Below are positions 1 to 8,977 of a DNA stretch of 64,000 nucleotides, one piece after another. The notes beneath the pieces were generated by a model. That model was not told the origin of the DNA, ran no database searches, and saw only the letters and a program-made list of their open reading frames with translations. The translations under genes and the position numbers were made by a program. The stretch is from JAJRZL01 sp964557855 (lineage in GTDB: Bacteria; Zixibacteria; MSB-5A5; GN15; FEB-12). Within the stretch, counting starts at the first letter, position 1. The number at the start of each line of letters is the position of its first letter. Where the stretch lies: assembly GCA_964557855.1 (NCBI GenBank), contig CAZLBP010000008.1:55039-119038 (forward strand), in the 5' to 3' direction.

Positions 1-1
1 G

Positions 2-1468
2 GTGATGGCTATCTATTTCGGGGCCGGTCTGGCCACCGACGTCTTCGTGGCGGCATTTCGAGTACCCAATCTACTGCGCGATATGTTTGCCGAGGGTGCG
101 CTATCGTCGGCATTTGTGCCGGTTTTCAAGGAAAAACTGGTCAGTGACAGCGAGAAAGAAGCATTCGGACTGGCCCATGTTACCTTCACCGCCATTCTCC
201 TGGTTGTCGGTACCATCGTGCTTCTCGGCATAATCGCCGCTCCGGCCATTATCTATATAATGGCCAACGGCTTCACGGAGACCCCGGACAAATTCGACCT
301 GACCGTCTCCCTGACCCGTATCATGATGGTCTACCTGTTGCTGGTATCACTCTCCGCCCTCATCATGGGCATGCTGAATTCGTTCGGCCGATTCGGCATC
401 CCGGCGCTCTCTCCGGCAATGTTCAATCTGGGGACGGTGCTGACCGTGGTAATCCTCCATCGGTACTTCGAACAGCCGATTTACACTATGGCTATCGGTG
501 TCGTCGTAGGCGGGATAGGTCAGGCCGCCATTCAATTGCCCTCGCTGTTGAAGATCGGGTACCGCTTTCGCTTCGTCGTGTCATTCTTTGACCAGGGCCT
601 GCGAAAAGTAGTGCGGCTGCTGACACCAATGATTATCGGTCTGTCCGCCGGGCGCATAAACATCGTCGTAGCGACATTGGTGGCGTCGTTTCTGATTGAA
701 GGCGCCCTGTCATATCTCAACTACGCCTATCGACTCATGCACTTTCCGTTGGGCGTGTTTGCGGTTGCGATCGGGACAGTGGCTCTGCCCCGGGTAACGG
801 AATTGGTGGCGCGCCAGGAGTTCGAGCGCTTGGGACAGACATTCCTTGGTACACTTTCAGCCAACTTCTTCGTTGTGGTTCCTTCGGCGATGTTCCTGGC
901 GACTATGGGTCGCGAAGTAGTTGAATTGATCTATCAATGGGGCGAATTCGGAAGCGCTGATTCCGATCGAACAGCTCTGGCGCTGCTGCATTATTCCTAC
1001 GGACTAATTGGTTTTGCCTCAGTGCGGGTGACGGTCCCGTTCTTCTACGCCTTCGGCGACTCGAAACTGCCGATGAAGATTTCGATTGCGTCGGTGGTTG
1101 TCAATCTGGTCTTGTACTACCCGATGATCAAGATGCTTGGTTTTGCCGGCTTGGCTGCGGCGACTTCCATGGCCAGCCTGTTCAATTTCGTTTTACTACT
1201 TATGTTGTTGCCGCGCAAAGGGATCCACATTCCTTTCGGGCGACTGGGTTGGAATTCACTGCGTATACTGGCATCGGCCTGGGCCGCTTTTCAGATCGCC
1301 CAATTGCTGCCGTATGTGTTTTCCCATAGTGCCGACTCCATCGTCGGCCGATTGCTCCAATTGTTCGTGCCTGCGCTTGCGGCAGGCTTGCTGTATGTCC
1401 TGTTTTGCGTTATATTGCGGGTGAGGGAAGTCGCGTTGTTGAAGCGGCTGCTGGTTTGGCGTCGATAA
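2..1468 (+). CDS. murJ: Lipid II flippase MurJ (MviN), 5' partial
   Basis: MurJ moves the lipid-linked peptidoglycan precursor (lipid II) across the inner membrane. The visible 488 residues are almost entirely hydrophobic helices. The opening stretch, with FGAGLATDVFVAAFRVPNLL then FAEGALSSAFVPVF, is the characteristic N-terminal signature of the MviN family, which normally lies about 30 residues in. The gene therefore begins upstream of the window, and the GTG at base 2 is an internal valine codon rather than a start. The C-terminus is complete. comEC follows after 12 bp, so the two are probably co-transcribed. Confidence 0.95.
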   Translation: MMAIYFGAGLATDVFVAAFRVPNLLRDMFAEGALSSAFVPVFKEKLVSDSEKEAFGLAHVTFTAILLVVGTIVLLGIIAAPAIIYIMANGFTETPDKFDLTVSLTRIMMVYLLLVSLSALIMGMLNSFGRFGIPALSPAMFNLGTVLTVVILHRYFEQPIYTMAIGVVVGGIGQAAIQLPSLLKIGYRFRFVVSFFDQGLRKVVRLLTPMIIGLSAGRINIVVATLVASFLIEGALSYLNYAYRLMHFPLGVFAVAIGTVALPRVTELVARQEFERLGQTFLGTLSANFFVVVPSAMFLATMGREVVELIYQWGEFGSADSDRTALALLHYSYGLIGFASVRVTVPFFYAFGDSKLPMKISIASVVVNLVLYYPMIKMLGFAGLAAATSMASLFNFVLLLMLLPRKGIHIPFGRLGWNSLRILASAWAAFQIAQLLPYVFSHSADSIVGRLLQLFVPALAAGLLYVLFCVILRVREVALLKRLLVWRR

Positions 1469-1480
1469 ACAGGGGCGTAC

Positions 1481-3766
1481 ATGTTGCGAACATATCCCGG
1501 CCTCTTTCTGCTGGGTACGATTGTCCCGGGTATTCTCCTGGGTGACTTGTCGGAAATCCCCGCCTGGGCGTATATGGTGCCGATGTTGACGGCCGGGTTG
1601 GCCGCGGTCGTCTCGTTGGGGCAGGCGGGAGTCTGTCGAGTATCGATTCTGTCGGGGCTGACCGTATTCCTCTTTTCCGCCTTTCACTTTTCGATCCTCG
1701 TGCAGCCGTCGGGACCAAACCACGTGGCGCACTTCGCCAACGGCGAGAGCCGCTATCGCCTGTTCGGACAGGTGGTCGACTGGCCGGAGCTGAAGGCCGC
1801 TCGCACGGAAGTGAAGGTCCGGTTGGATTCTCTGGTGTGGGATCGACGCCAGCCTGTCAAAGGCAGTGTCCTGCTCAAAATAGCCGATACGACGACCGTG
1901 CTGCAGCGCGGCGACCGAATCGACTTCTACGGACGGATATACCCTCTGCGGGATCGGGCCGTCACCACCGGTTTCGATTACAACCGCTACCTGCAGTTAA
2001 AAGGCATCCACGGCCTCGTGTATCTGACCACTTTATTGGACATTCGTGTCAATGAACGCAGCGCGTTCACCCCGGTCGCCGTCGCCGACAAGGTCCGGCA
2101 TCATATCTCGGTCTGTTTCGCCGACAATCTCGGTTCCCCGGCCGCCGCCTTGGCGTCCGGATTTCTTATCGGTGAGACGCGGCATATCCCGCCGGACGTG
2201 TACCGCATGTTTCGCGATACGGGCACGCTCCATCTCTTGGCCGTGTCCGGCTCGAATGTGGCGCTTGTTGTCGGGTTTGTGGTTTTTCTCCTCATGCCGG
2301 TCAGTCTTTCGCGACCGCAGCGGGCGCTCATACTGATGTTCGTTCTGGGTCTCTTTGCGCTGCTTTCTTATGGGGAACCGTCGGTCATTCGCGCTTCGGT
2401 CATGGCGGTGCTGGTCATTCTGGCGGGAGTCCTGGGTCGTCGCCTGGAGTTGAATCAGGTGATCGCCATGACGGCGGCCGTAATTCTCCTCGTGGATCCC
2501 GTCCAGCTCTTTGACATCGGCTTCCAGCTTTCCTTCGTAACGGCCTGGGGTCTGATCTATTTCACGCCGCGCGTGCACGGACGGCTCCGGAAGTACCATG
2601 CGTCGTTGTGGTACAAGCTGATTCTGTTTCCGGTCATCATCTCGTTAATTGCCCAACTATGCTCTACGCCCCTGATCGCCTTCTATTTCAACCGGATACC
2701 CCTGATTTCGGTTTTAGCCAATCTGATAATCGTGCCTTTGGTCTCGCTAACCGTGATCGGCGTGTTGTGTCTCCTGATAGCCGACCTTGTTCTGCCGTCG
2801 CTGGGGCTTCTGGTTGGTTCGCTTATCGATCGGCTCTTGCAGGTCATCCTGGCGGTGCTGAAGTTCTTCGGCGGCGAACATATCCCGGTCGTCGAAACGG
2901 CGCAGGTGCCGGCCGTATGGGTCGCGGGGTCCTTTGCCTTTCTGGCATTGCTGGTCCCGGCCTGTTGGTCGGTGCGGATGAGACGGCTCGCCCTGTTGGC
3001 GGGCCTGATTGCCGTCAACATTATCATGGTTCATCGGTTGCTGGACTTATTTCAAGTAGATGACAAGATCCATTGCTGGGTCAGGCCGGTCGCCGGCGGG
3101 GTGGCGGGCATCGTCAAATACGGAGAAGCTTCCGTTGCGGACCTGATCCTGATGGGAATCGAGCGGCGTGATTATCCGATTGATGAACGTATCCTGACGC
3201 CGTTGCTCAAAGAGCTCGGCATCTCGAGAGTAGGCGCCGTCTTCCTCATGTCCGCGGACTATGACGCCATCGATGATGTCATCCGCGGCGCCTCCGCCTT
3301 CGGCGGCGAACGATTGCTTATTCCGCCGGGATTGGAGAAGTCGGTGCGCGAGCACTGCCGCACGGACAGCACCTTCCTTCCTCTGGCAGTCTGGCGCAAG
3401 GTCCGGGCGCGGCCTCGGGGACCGGGGTACTACCCCCGGGACAACGAGCTCCTGGTTCAATTCGGCAAACATCAGCTGCTTTTCGCATGCGGCCGGCCGG
3501 GCAGATCACCGACTACGACAATAGACGGCAAACTCGATATTCTTGTCACCAACAGGCTTGCCTCCGTCCTGCAGCAAAGGTGGCTCCATGAAGCGCCGAA
3601 CCGAACTGCCGTCCTGATCTGTTCGAAACTTGCGCACAGGGAGCGCAACTTCCTGACGGCAGCGCGGGATTCGGGTAATTTAGAGGTTGACTCGATCGTC
3701 GACCTGGGTCAAACCGGCGGCTTCTATCACGGCTTTGACGGCGCCTCCGACCGTAAGGAGCCCTGA
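1481..3766 (+). CDS. comEC: ComEC/Rec2-family DNA uptake protein with degenerate MBL domain
   Basis: ComEC forms the inner-membrane channel that takes in single-stranded DNA during natural transformation. The 761-residue protein has an N-terminal membrane pair and soluble DUF4131-like part (about 1-180). A multi-helix Competence domain follows (about 210-500; note GFLIGETRHIP, LLAVSGSNVALV and FDIGFQLSFVTAWGLIYF). The C-terminal soluble domain (about 520-761) sits where active family members carry a metallo-beta-lactamase fold. The usual DVGQGDA and HxDxDH motifs cannot be found; the corresponding stretch reads VFLMSADYDAIDDV. DNA import is plausible, but nuclease activity from this domain is not supported. 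Type IV pilus genes lie 6 kb downstream, which fits a competence role. Confidence 0.88.
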   Translation: MLRTYPGLFLLGTIVPGILLGDLSEIPAWAYMVPMLTAGLAAVVSLGQAGVCRVSILSGLTVFLFSAFHFSILVQPSGPNHVAHFANGESRYRLFGQVVDWPELKAARTEVKVRLDSLVWDRRQPVKGSVLLKIADTTTVLQRGDRIDFYGRIYPLRDRAVTTGFDYNRYLQLKGIHGLVYLTTLLDIRVNERSAFTPVAVADKVRHHISVCFADNLGSPAAALASGFLIGETRHIPPDVYRMFRDTGTLHLLAVSGSNVALVVGFVVFLLMPVSLSRPQRALILMFVLGLFALLSYGEPSVIRASVMAVLVILAGVLGRRLELNQVIAMTAAVILLVDPVQLFDIGFQLSFVTAWGLIYFTPRVHGRLRKYHASLWYKLILFPVIISLIAQLCSTPLIAFYFNRIPLISVLANLIIVPLVSLTVIGVLCLLIADLVLPSLGLLVGSLIDRLLQVILAVLKFFGGEHIPVVETAQVPAVWVAGSFAFLALLVPACWSVRMRRLALLAGLIAVNIIMVHRLLDLFQVDDKIHCWVRPVAGGVAGIVKYGEASVADLILMGIERRDYPIDERILTPLLKELGISRVGAVFLMSADYDAIDDVIRGASAFGGERLLIPPGLEKSVREHCRTDSTFLPLAVWRKVRARPRGPGYYPRDNELLVQFGKHQLLFACGRPGRSPTTTIDGKLDILVTNRLASVLQQRWLHEAPNRTAVLICSKLAHRERNFLTAARDSGNLEVDSIVDLGQTGGFYHGFDGASDRKEP

Positions 3767-3955
3767 GAACACTTTGTTTGAGCGTTGTGGCGCGTCCTCT
3801 TTCCCTTGGAGAGGGCTGACCTCCCCGCGTTGCGGCAGGTATTTCACCGCCGTAATTCCGATTAAGTTCTTACTCATCCGGCCCGATAACAATATAGAAA
3901 TCTCCTGCATGGTTGGGAGTTACGAAGATCGGTTGAACTTGGTAAAGGACCTTGT

Positions 3956-5158
3956 ATGAGCCTGTCGGGTAACCTGAAGACAGTATCATTTCCGGACATT
4001 TTGCAGCTTCTGGCCACCGGCAAGAAGAGCGGCGTGCTGGAAGTCAGGACCTCTTCCCGCCAAAAGGAAGTAGCCTTCAAGGAAGGTAATATCATCCATG
4101 CCTCGGCCGTGAATTCCTCGGAAGATCTGCTGGGCAATATGCTGGTGAACCGCGGTAAAATCTCGAAGAGGGATCTGGAACGCGCCATCACGCTTCATAA
4201 GCAGACGGGCCGTCAACTGGGCACGACCCTGATTGACATGAACGTCTTCGATAAAGCTGAAATCGCCGAAGTGCTCAAGCAGCAGATCGAGGAGATCGTA
4301 TACAATCTGTTCTCCTGGAAAGAAGGGGATTTCATCTTTCATGAGGGGAGCGCTCCGAAGAACGCCCCCTTTCTGATAGATCTCAACACCATGAGCGTCA
4401 TCATGGAGGGTACTCGTCGGATCGACGAGTGGCTGGAGATACAGAAGGTGCTGCCCCCGGACGACGTTCTGTTGGCTATCTCGAAATCGCCCAAACTACA
4501 GCGTGACGAGATTTCGCTCAGCGCCGACGAGTTCCGGATGTTTGCCCTTATCAACGGTGAGCGGACGCTGCCTGATTTGATTGCCTTGTCCCCGGTCGGG
4601 GAATTTCCCACCTGCCGTGCCATCTACCGCTTGATTGTCAACAATCTGATCGAAGTCGTCGGCAAGCGGGAATTGGACAGCGAACAGAAAGAGGATGAAG
4701 AAGAAGTCATTCTGTCGATAATCTTCAAGCTGTACAACAACTGCTTGTTTCGCATTCGAGCCCTGTTTGACGACATGCTGGGGGAGGAAAATTCACGCTT
4801 CAGCTCCTTCGCGGCGCAGTACCGCAAGGACATGCTCAGCTATTTCCCCGGCATGGACCCTAACTCCGAACTGATGCCGTCCTTCGAAAAATTCCTCAGC
4901 GCGGCTCGAGCCATTCCCGCTCCGGTGCGGCTGCACCGGCTGCTGCGCGACTTGGACGGTATGCTTGCCGATCACCTGGAGTTCTTGTTCCAGATGCTCG
5001 GGGTCAACACGTTCCGGATCGGCGTCAATGCGGTCAAGCGGGAAATCTCGGAGCCGCTGGCGGCGCGTCGCGAACTCGTCAAGCGGTATGGCCTGGAAGA
5101 CAATCTATATAAGTCCATTAAACGCGCGGATAAGGTTGTGAAGATGGTAAGAGGGTAA
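3956..5158 (+). CDS. DUF4388 (PatA N-terminal-like) domain protein
   Basis: The first 165 residues match the DUF4388 pattern: MSLSGNLKTVSFPDILQLL, then GVLEV, a KEGNIIHA strand, and a helical second half ending in a LFSWKEGDFIFHEG segment. This family occurs in gliding, social and pilus-regulating bacteria as a scaffold or signalling module; its biochemistry is not established. The remaining 235 residues are mostly helical and unrecognised. The start is an ATG preceded by AAAGGA. It opens the run of Roadblock, GTPase and pilus genes, so I infer a role in the same pathway. Confidence 0.8.
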   Translation: MSLSGNLKTVSFPDILQLLATGKKSGVLEVRTSSRQKEVAFKEGNIIHASAVNSSEDLLGNMLVNRGKISKRDLERAITLHKQTGRQLGTTLIDMNVFDKAEIAEVLKQQIEEIVYNLFSWKEGDFIFHEGSAPKNAPFLIDLNTMSVIMEGTRRIDEWLEIQKVLPPDDVLLAISKSPKLQRDEISLSADEFRMFALINGERTLPDLIALSPVGEFPTCRAIYRLIVNNLIEVVGKRELDSEQKEDEEEVILSIIFKLYNNCLFRIRALFDDMLGEENSRFSSFAAQYRKDMLSYFPGMDPNSELMPSFEKFLSAARAIPAPVRLHRLLRDLDGMLADHLEFLFQMLGVNTFRIGVNAVKREISEPLAARRELVKRYGLEDNLYKSIKRADKVVKMVRG

Positions 5159-5163
5159 ACACG

Positions 5164-5526
5164 ATGAAAAAGACTCTGATACTCAGTTCCGTACTCTTGT
5201 TGCTGTTGAGTACCGACGCCCGGGCGGCCAATCTGGCCGTGATCACCAGTACGCCGACTATCTGGCACCTCCTGGTTCTGGGGGTCGCAGTAGCCTGTAT
5301 CGCCCTTGCTTTCAAAGTGCTCATGCTGGTGCGCGGCGGCCTCCTGAGTCGGAGCTGGCAGTTCTTTCTGGGCGGCTTTGCGGCCCTGGTGCTGGCTCAA
5401 CTCATTCTGATTCTCGACGCAATCGAGGTGATCGTGTTACCGGGTTTTGTCGTACCGATCTGTTTCATCGTCATGACCGGTCTTTTCCTCTGGGGCGTAC
5501 TGGAGACGAAACGCACTCTCGGCTGA
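5164..5526 (+). CDS. Small membrane protein, unknown function
   Basis: This 120-residue protein has a signal-peptide-like N-terminus (MKKTLILSSVLLLLLSTDARA) and then three strongly hydrophobic segments at about 33-55, 67-88 and 91-112. I do not recognise a family. It starts 5 bp after the DUF4388 gene behind a GAGGGT ribosome-binding site, so the two are almost certainly one operon. It could be a membrane anchor or partner for the signalling proteins next to it. That idea rests only on position. Confidence 0.65.
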   Translation: MKKTLILSSVLLLLLSTDARAANLAVITSTPTIWHLLVLGVAVACIALAFKVLMLVRGGLLSRSWQFFLGGFAALVLAQLILILDAIEVIVLPGFVVPICFIVMTGLFLWGVLETKRTLG

Positions 5527-5624
5527 GGCCGCGGACAGTGCGTCAGCGAAGTACGTGAGCGGCAGGAGGGCGCTGTGATACCGCCGGTCGGACATAAATG
5601 TGAGACCCAAACTGAAGGCAGACA

Positions 5625-6488
5625 ATGACCAGTGTTATCGAACTGGACGAACGCATATCCAAGTGTGAGAAAATCCTGTCTGACGATCCCAACTCGCAGA
5701 TTTTTGCGGCGTTAGCGGAATCGCACCGAAAGAAGGGTCAGCTGGAGAAGGCCTTTCGGATTTGTCAGACCGGTTTGAAGATACACCCGTCGTACGCCTC
5801 GGCCCATATCGTGATGGCCAAGATCAATCTGGATCGAGGACTATACGATTGGGCGGAGATCGAGGCCAATACGGCGGCCGATCTGGGCGGCCGTACGCGT
5901 ACCGTCGAGCTGCTCCTGGCGGAGATATATATCTATAAGGGTGATTTCGACCAGGCTATCCGTCTGCTCCGGCACCTGTATACCCAGGATCCGCACAATT
6001 CTCAGATCAAGAAACTGCTCGAGATCGCCGAACGTCTGCCCCGGGAACAGGCCCGTTTGGCGGCCGACTACGGTCAGGATACGGGCGTATCGACCGACGA
6101 GACGTCAGGGGAAGAAGAAACCCCGCCGCCTCCCGTTGAGCCCGATCTGGATAACAAGGCGCTGCTGGAAAAAGCCGTGGAGATTCCGGGAGTGGAAGGG
6201 GGCCTGTTTGTTAATTTCGAGGGCCTGGTTGTCGACTCGAACTGGATGACTGCGATGGACGCGACCACGTGCGGGGCGACTATAAGCGAAATAGGCAATG
6301 AACTGAACGAACAACTCCTCAACAACTCCTTCGGTCGCATACGTGCCGTTCTCATTGAGACCGGCAACGCCACATTCTACGTGATTCGGGTTGACCGGGG
6401 AGTGTTTCTTTTTGTCGCCGGCGCCGACGCCAATTTGGGGGCGATACGCATGAAAGTGGAAAAACTCATGATGTCATATCGACCATGA
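5625..6488 (+). CDS. TPR-Roadblock/LC7 fusion protein
   Basis: The N-terminal half (about 5-145) consists of TPR-type helical pairs, for example SQIFAALAESHRKKGQLEKA and ASAHIVMAKINLDRGLYDWA. An acidic, proline-containing linker follows (about 150-175). The C-terminal 110 residues have the Roadblock/LC7 pattern, with a VEGGLFVNFEGLVVDSN hairpin, a central helix and a closing VRVDRGVFLFVAGADANLG region. Roadblock proteins dimerise and act as partners or GAPs of Ras-like GTPases, as MglB does for MglA. The TPR part may recruit a client. It is the first of four Roadblock genes surrounding the GTPase gene at 7850. Confidence 0.82.
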   Translation: MTSVIELDERISKCEKILSDDPNSQIFAALAESHRKKGQLEKAFRICQTGLKIHPSYASAHIVMAKINLDRGLYDWAEIEANTAADLGGRTRTVELLLAEIYIYKGDFDQAIRLLRHLYTQDPHNSQIKKLLEIAERLPREQARLAADYGQDTGVSTDETSGEEETPPPPVEPDLDNKALLEKAVEIPGVEGGLFVNFEGLVVDSNWMTAMDATTCGATISEIGNELNEQLLNNSFGRIRAVLIETGNATFYVIRVDRGVFLFVAGADANLGAIRMKVEKLMMSYRP

Positions 6489-6503
6489 CACCGGGGAATG
6501 ATT

Positions 6504-7481
6504 ATGCAAGTAAATGAACGCGTGACTCGACAAGTGATTCTGCTGTCCTTGTTCGTACTGATAATATCGATGATTGCCTACCCGGAACGGTTCGGCACCG
6601 GACTGGCCCGGTTCTCCGTAGCCTTCATCTTGTTCGAATTGGTCTTCTACACGATTGCCCTCCACTTGTTGAACCGGTCGACCAGTGTGCTGCAGTCGAT
6701 CCAGGCCGCGGGCCTTTGTTTTGTCTACCGTCTCGGGCTGGGGGTGGTCTTCGGGTTTCTTCTCTTGCTCATGTATCCGTTGCGATTCGGTCCGGCCCTG
6801 ACGCTGGCGCTGTCCAGCTACGTGCCGGGCATTATACTGCAGATTCTGACTATCCCGTTTATTCTCAACCCGGTGCTGAAAGAAGTCATCTTCGGCAATT
6901 ACGACCGGCGACCGGCAGCATCGCCGAGCCCACGGTCCCCGGCGGCCGCCGAACACGGCTCCCGTGCCACGGGGAGCACCCGGTTCGGAACAGCGCGGGC
7001 GGAGACTCCCGGTCTCGCCGCCGCGGAAACTACCACCCATGATTCCCGCGTTTCGCACCCGCAAAAGGTGGCCGAGAGTGAGACCAACGGCTTTGATCGA
7101 GCCGCGAGATATATCGCCGAAGATGCCTCGGTTCAAATGGCGGCTGTCGTGGACAAAGAGGGCCTGCTTCTGGGAAACTACTACCGGGGTGACATACCCA
7201 CCGAGGACAGAGCGCCGCTGGCTCTCGTGTTACTGGAACGAAACGCGGAAATCGTGAGCCGGATCGGTCGCGCCGTTCCCGAGCGTGTCAGTCTGGTTTT
7301 CGACGACCGGCGGATTATTGTTGCCGGTGACCGCACGTTTTGCCTATTGGTAATGGCGGAGCGCCAAATTGACGATGTATTGAACATCAGGATCACCCAG
7401 GGATTGGATATGATTCGGAAATATATAGCGGAACGGTACAGCCAGGAACTGTTCGCCAACGCGGAGAACGTCTATGCATGA
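6504..7481 (+). CDS. Membrane-anchored Roadblock-like protein
   Basis: Four hydrophobic helices fill about residues 10-125, for example VILLSLFVLIISMIAYP and LGLGVVFGFLLLLMYP. A polar Ala/Pro/Arg-rich linker (about 130-190) leads to a C-terminal Roadblock/LC7-like domain (about 195-320) with VQMAAVVDKEGLLLG and a later RTFCLLVMAERQIDDVLN strand-helix. This design would hold a GTPase partner at the inner membrane. I chose ATG 6504 over ATG 6498 because GGGG at 6493-6496 is correctly spaced for it; the two differ by two residues. The gene overlaps the next Roadblock gene by 8 bp (7474-7481), which implies translational coupling. Confidence 0.78.
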   Translation: MQVNERVTRQVILLSLFVLIISMIAYPERFGTGLARFSVAFILFELVFYTIALHLLNRSTSVLQSIQAAGLCFVYRLGLGVVFGFLLLLMYPLRFGPALTLALSSYVPGIILQILTIPFILNPVLKEVIFGNYDRRPAASPSPRSPAAAEHGSRATGSTRFGTARAETPGLAAAETTTHDSRVSHPQKVAESETNGFDRAARYIAEDASVQMAAVVDKEGLLLGNYYRGDIPTEDRAPLALVLLERNAEIVSRIGRAVPERVSLVFDDRRIIVAGDRTFCLLVMAERQIDDVLNIRITQGLDMIRKYIAERYSQELFANAENVYA

Positions 7482-7815
7482 AATACTACACGAGCTCAAT
7501 AAGACCAGCGGGATAACCGGTTCCATGGTCGTCGGCAACGACGGCATCGTCATCGCCTCCGACCTGGACGTTTCCTTTGAAAGCGAAACAGTCGGTGCGC
7601 TGGCGGCCTCCATCACGGCCAACATAGAAAAATCGCTCGACCGGCTCAAGGCCAGCCCGCTCAAGCAGGTGACCATTGAAGCCGACGAGGGCAAGCTGTT
7701 TTTCACCGATGCCGGGCTGGGCATTCTGGTCGTGACGACGGCCAGAGACGTCAACGTCGGTCTCATACGACTGGAGATACGGAATGCCCTGAGTCGGCTA
7801 AGAGCGACCGCCTAG
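7474..7815 (+). CDS. Minimal Roadblock/LC7 protein (MglB-like)
   Basis: At 113 residues this is a stand-alone Roadblock domain: an N-terminal helix (ILHELNKTSGITGSMVVGND), a GIVIASDLD strand, a long central helix and a C-terminal ITTARDVNVG-type strand-helix region (read here as LVVTTARDVNVGLIRLEI). Length and form agree with MglB, the GAP of MglA in Myxococcus and Thermus. Its stop is 34 bp before the GTPase gene, and it overlaps the preceding membrane Roadblock gene. It is the best candidate for the direct MglA partner. The family call is firm. The GAP function is inferred. Confidence 0.85.
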   Translation: MHEILHELNKTSGITGSMVVGNDGIVIASDLDVSFESETVGALAASITANIEKSLDRLKASPLKQVTIEADEGKLFFTDAGLGILVVTTARDVNVGLIRLEIRNALSRLRATA

Positions 7816-7849
7816 CAAATGATGAACTCGACTATCGGGAAATCTGATT

Positions 7850-8959
7850 ATGGTATCTATAAACTATTCTGCACGTGAAGTGTGCTGTAAAATCGTCTAT
7901 TACGGTCCGGGCTTGTCGGGGAAGACAACCAATCTGCAGTACGTTCATTCCAAGGTTCCCGGCAATACCCGAGGTGATCTTATTTCTCTGGCGACAGAAG
8001 CTGATCGAACCCTGTATTTCGATTTTCTCCCGATCAATATCGGCACCATCAACGGTTTTGCCGCCAAGTTCCAGCTGTACACCGTCCCGGGCCAGGTCTA
8101 TTACAATGCCACCCGCAAACTGGTGCTGCGCGGTGTGGACGGCATCGTCTTCGTGGCCGACAGCCAGAGCGACAAAATGGATGAAAATATCGAGTCGCTG
8201 GCGAACCTCGAAGAAAATCTGAGCGAATACGGCTACAACATAAACGAGATCCCGCTGGTCATGCAGTTCAACAAGCGCGATCTGCCCAACATCCTGTCCA
8301 TGGAAGAGCTGAACGCCAGGCTTAACCCGCGCGGCTTGCCCTCGTTCGAGGCCGCCGCACCGTCCGGTAAAGGCGTTTTCGATACCCTGAAGTTAATTAT
8401 CAAAATGGTGCTCGACAGGGCCAAGAGCAAAGATGGCTCGCGACCGCAGCCGGCGACGGCTGCGGCGCCGACAACCGTTTCTGCCACGGCACAAGAAGCG
8501 TCGTCGTCGCCTCAGCCGGCGCCCGCGCCGCCGGCCGGTGCGCCGGAGCCGAACATAGCGGATATGACAGTCCGTGATGGCGGCGCCCCGGCGAAACCGG
8601 CCCCGGCTCCTGAAACAGTGGAACAGCCGGCGGCAGGCGCAACCGCGGTGGCGACCGAAGAGCAGCCGACGCCCGAAAAACTGGCAGAGGCTCTCCGGCC
8701 GCAGTCAATGCCGCCAGCAACTCAGTACCGTCCGTATCCGGGCAGCCGTACGGACAACATCGGCGCTCCTTCCGAGCCCGGGTCGGAGCCGGCCACGATA
8801 CCATCGGGAGCAAGAACGGAACAAAAACAGAGCGCCGGTGCCGGTTCCCCCGGTCCCGTATTGAACGTCGACGGTGTGCCCTCTATGGCCCCTTCGTTGC
8901 GCCGTAGTTCAGCAAAGAAAAAACGCGGTTTCTTTAAACGCCTGTTCGGGATAAAATAA
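7850..8959 (+). CDS. mglA: MglA-type Ras-like GTPase with long C-terminal tail
   Basis: Residues 1-195 form a complete MglA-like G domain. The P-loop is GPGLSGKTTN (19-28). Switch I contains ADRTLYFDFLP with Arg53. The G3 motif is TVPGQ with Gln82, G4 is NKRD (141-144) and G5 lies near APSGKGV. Arg53 and Gln82 occupy the positions of the known Myxococcus MglA catalytic pair. In that family the GTPase sets cell polarity and recruits pilus regulators to the pole. Here about 160 Pro/Ala-rich residues follow, ending in a strongly basic, aromatic tail (KKKRGFFKRLFGIK). Typical MglA stops near 195 residues, so the tail is unusual. It may be a membrane-binding segment on a flexible tether. Confidence 0.93.
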   Translation: MVSINYSAREVCCKIVYYGPGLSGKTTNLQYVHSKVPGNTRGDLISLATEADRTLYFDFLPINIGTINGFAAKFQLYTVPGQVYYNATRKLVLRGVDGIVFVADSQSDKMDENIESLANLEENLSEYGYNINEIPLVMQFNKRDLPNILSMEELNARLNPRGLPSFEAAAPSGKGVFDTLKLIIKMVLDRAKSKDGSRPQPATAAAPTTVSATAQEASSSPQPAPAPPAGAPEPNIADMTVRDGGAPAKPAPAPETVEQPAAGATAVATEEQPTPEKLAEALRPQSMPPATQYRPYPGSRTDNIGAPSEPGSEPATIPSGARTEQKQSAGAGSPGPVLNVDGVPSMAPSLRRSSAKKKRGFFKRLFGIK

Positions 8960-8977
8960 GCCAGTAAGGAGGCTGTA

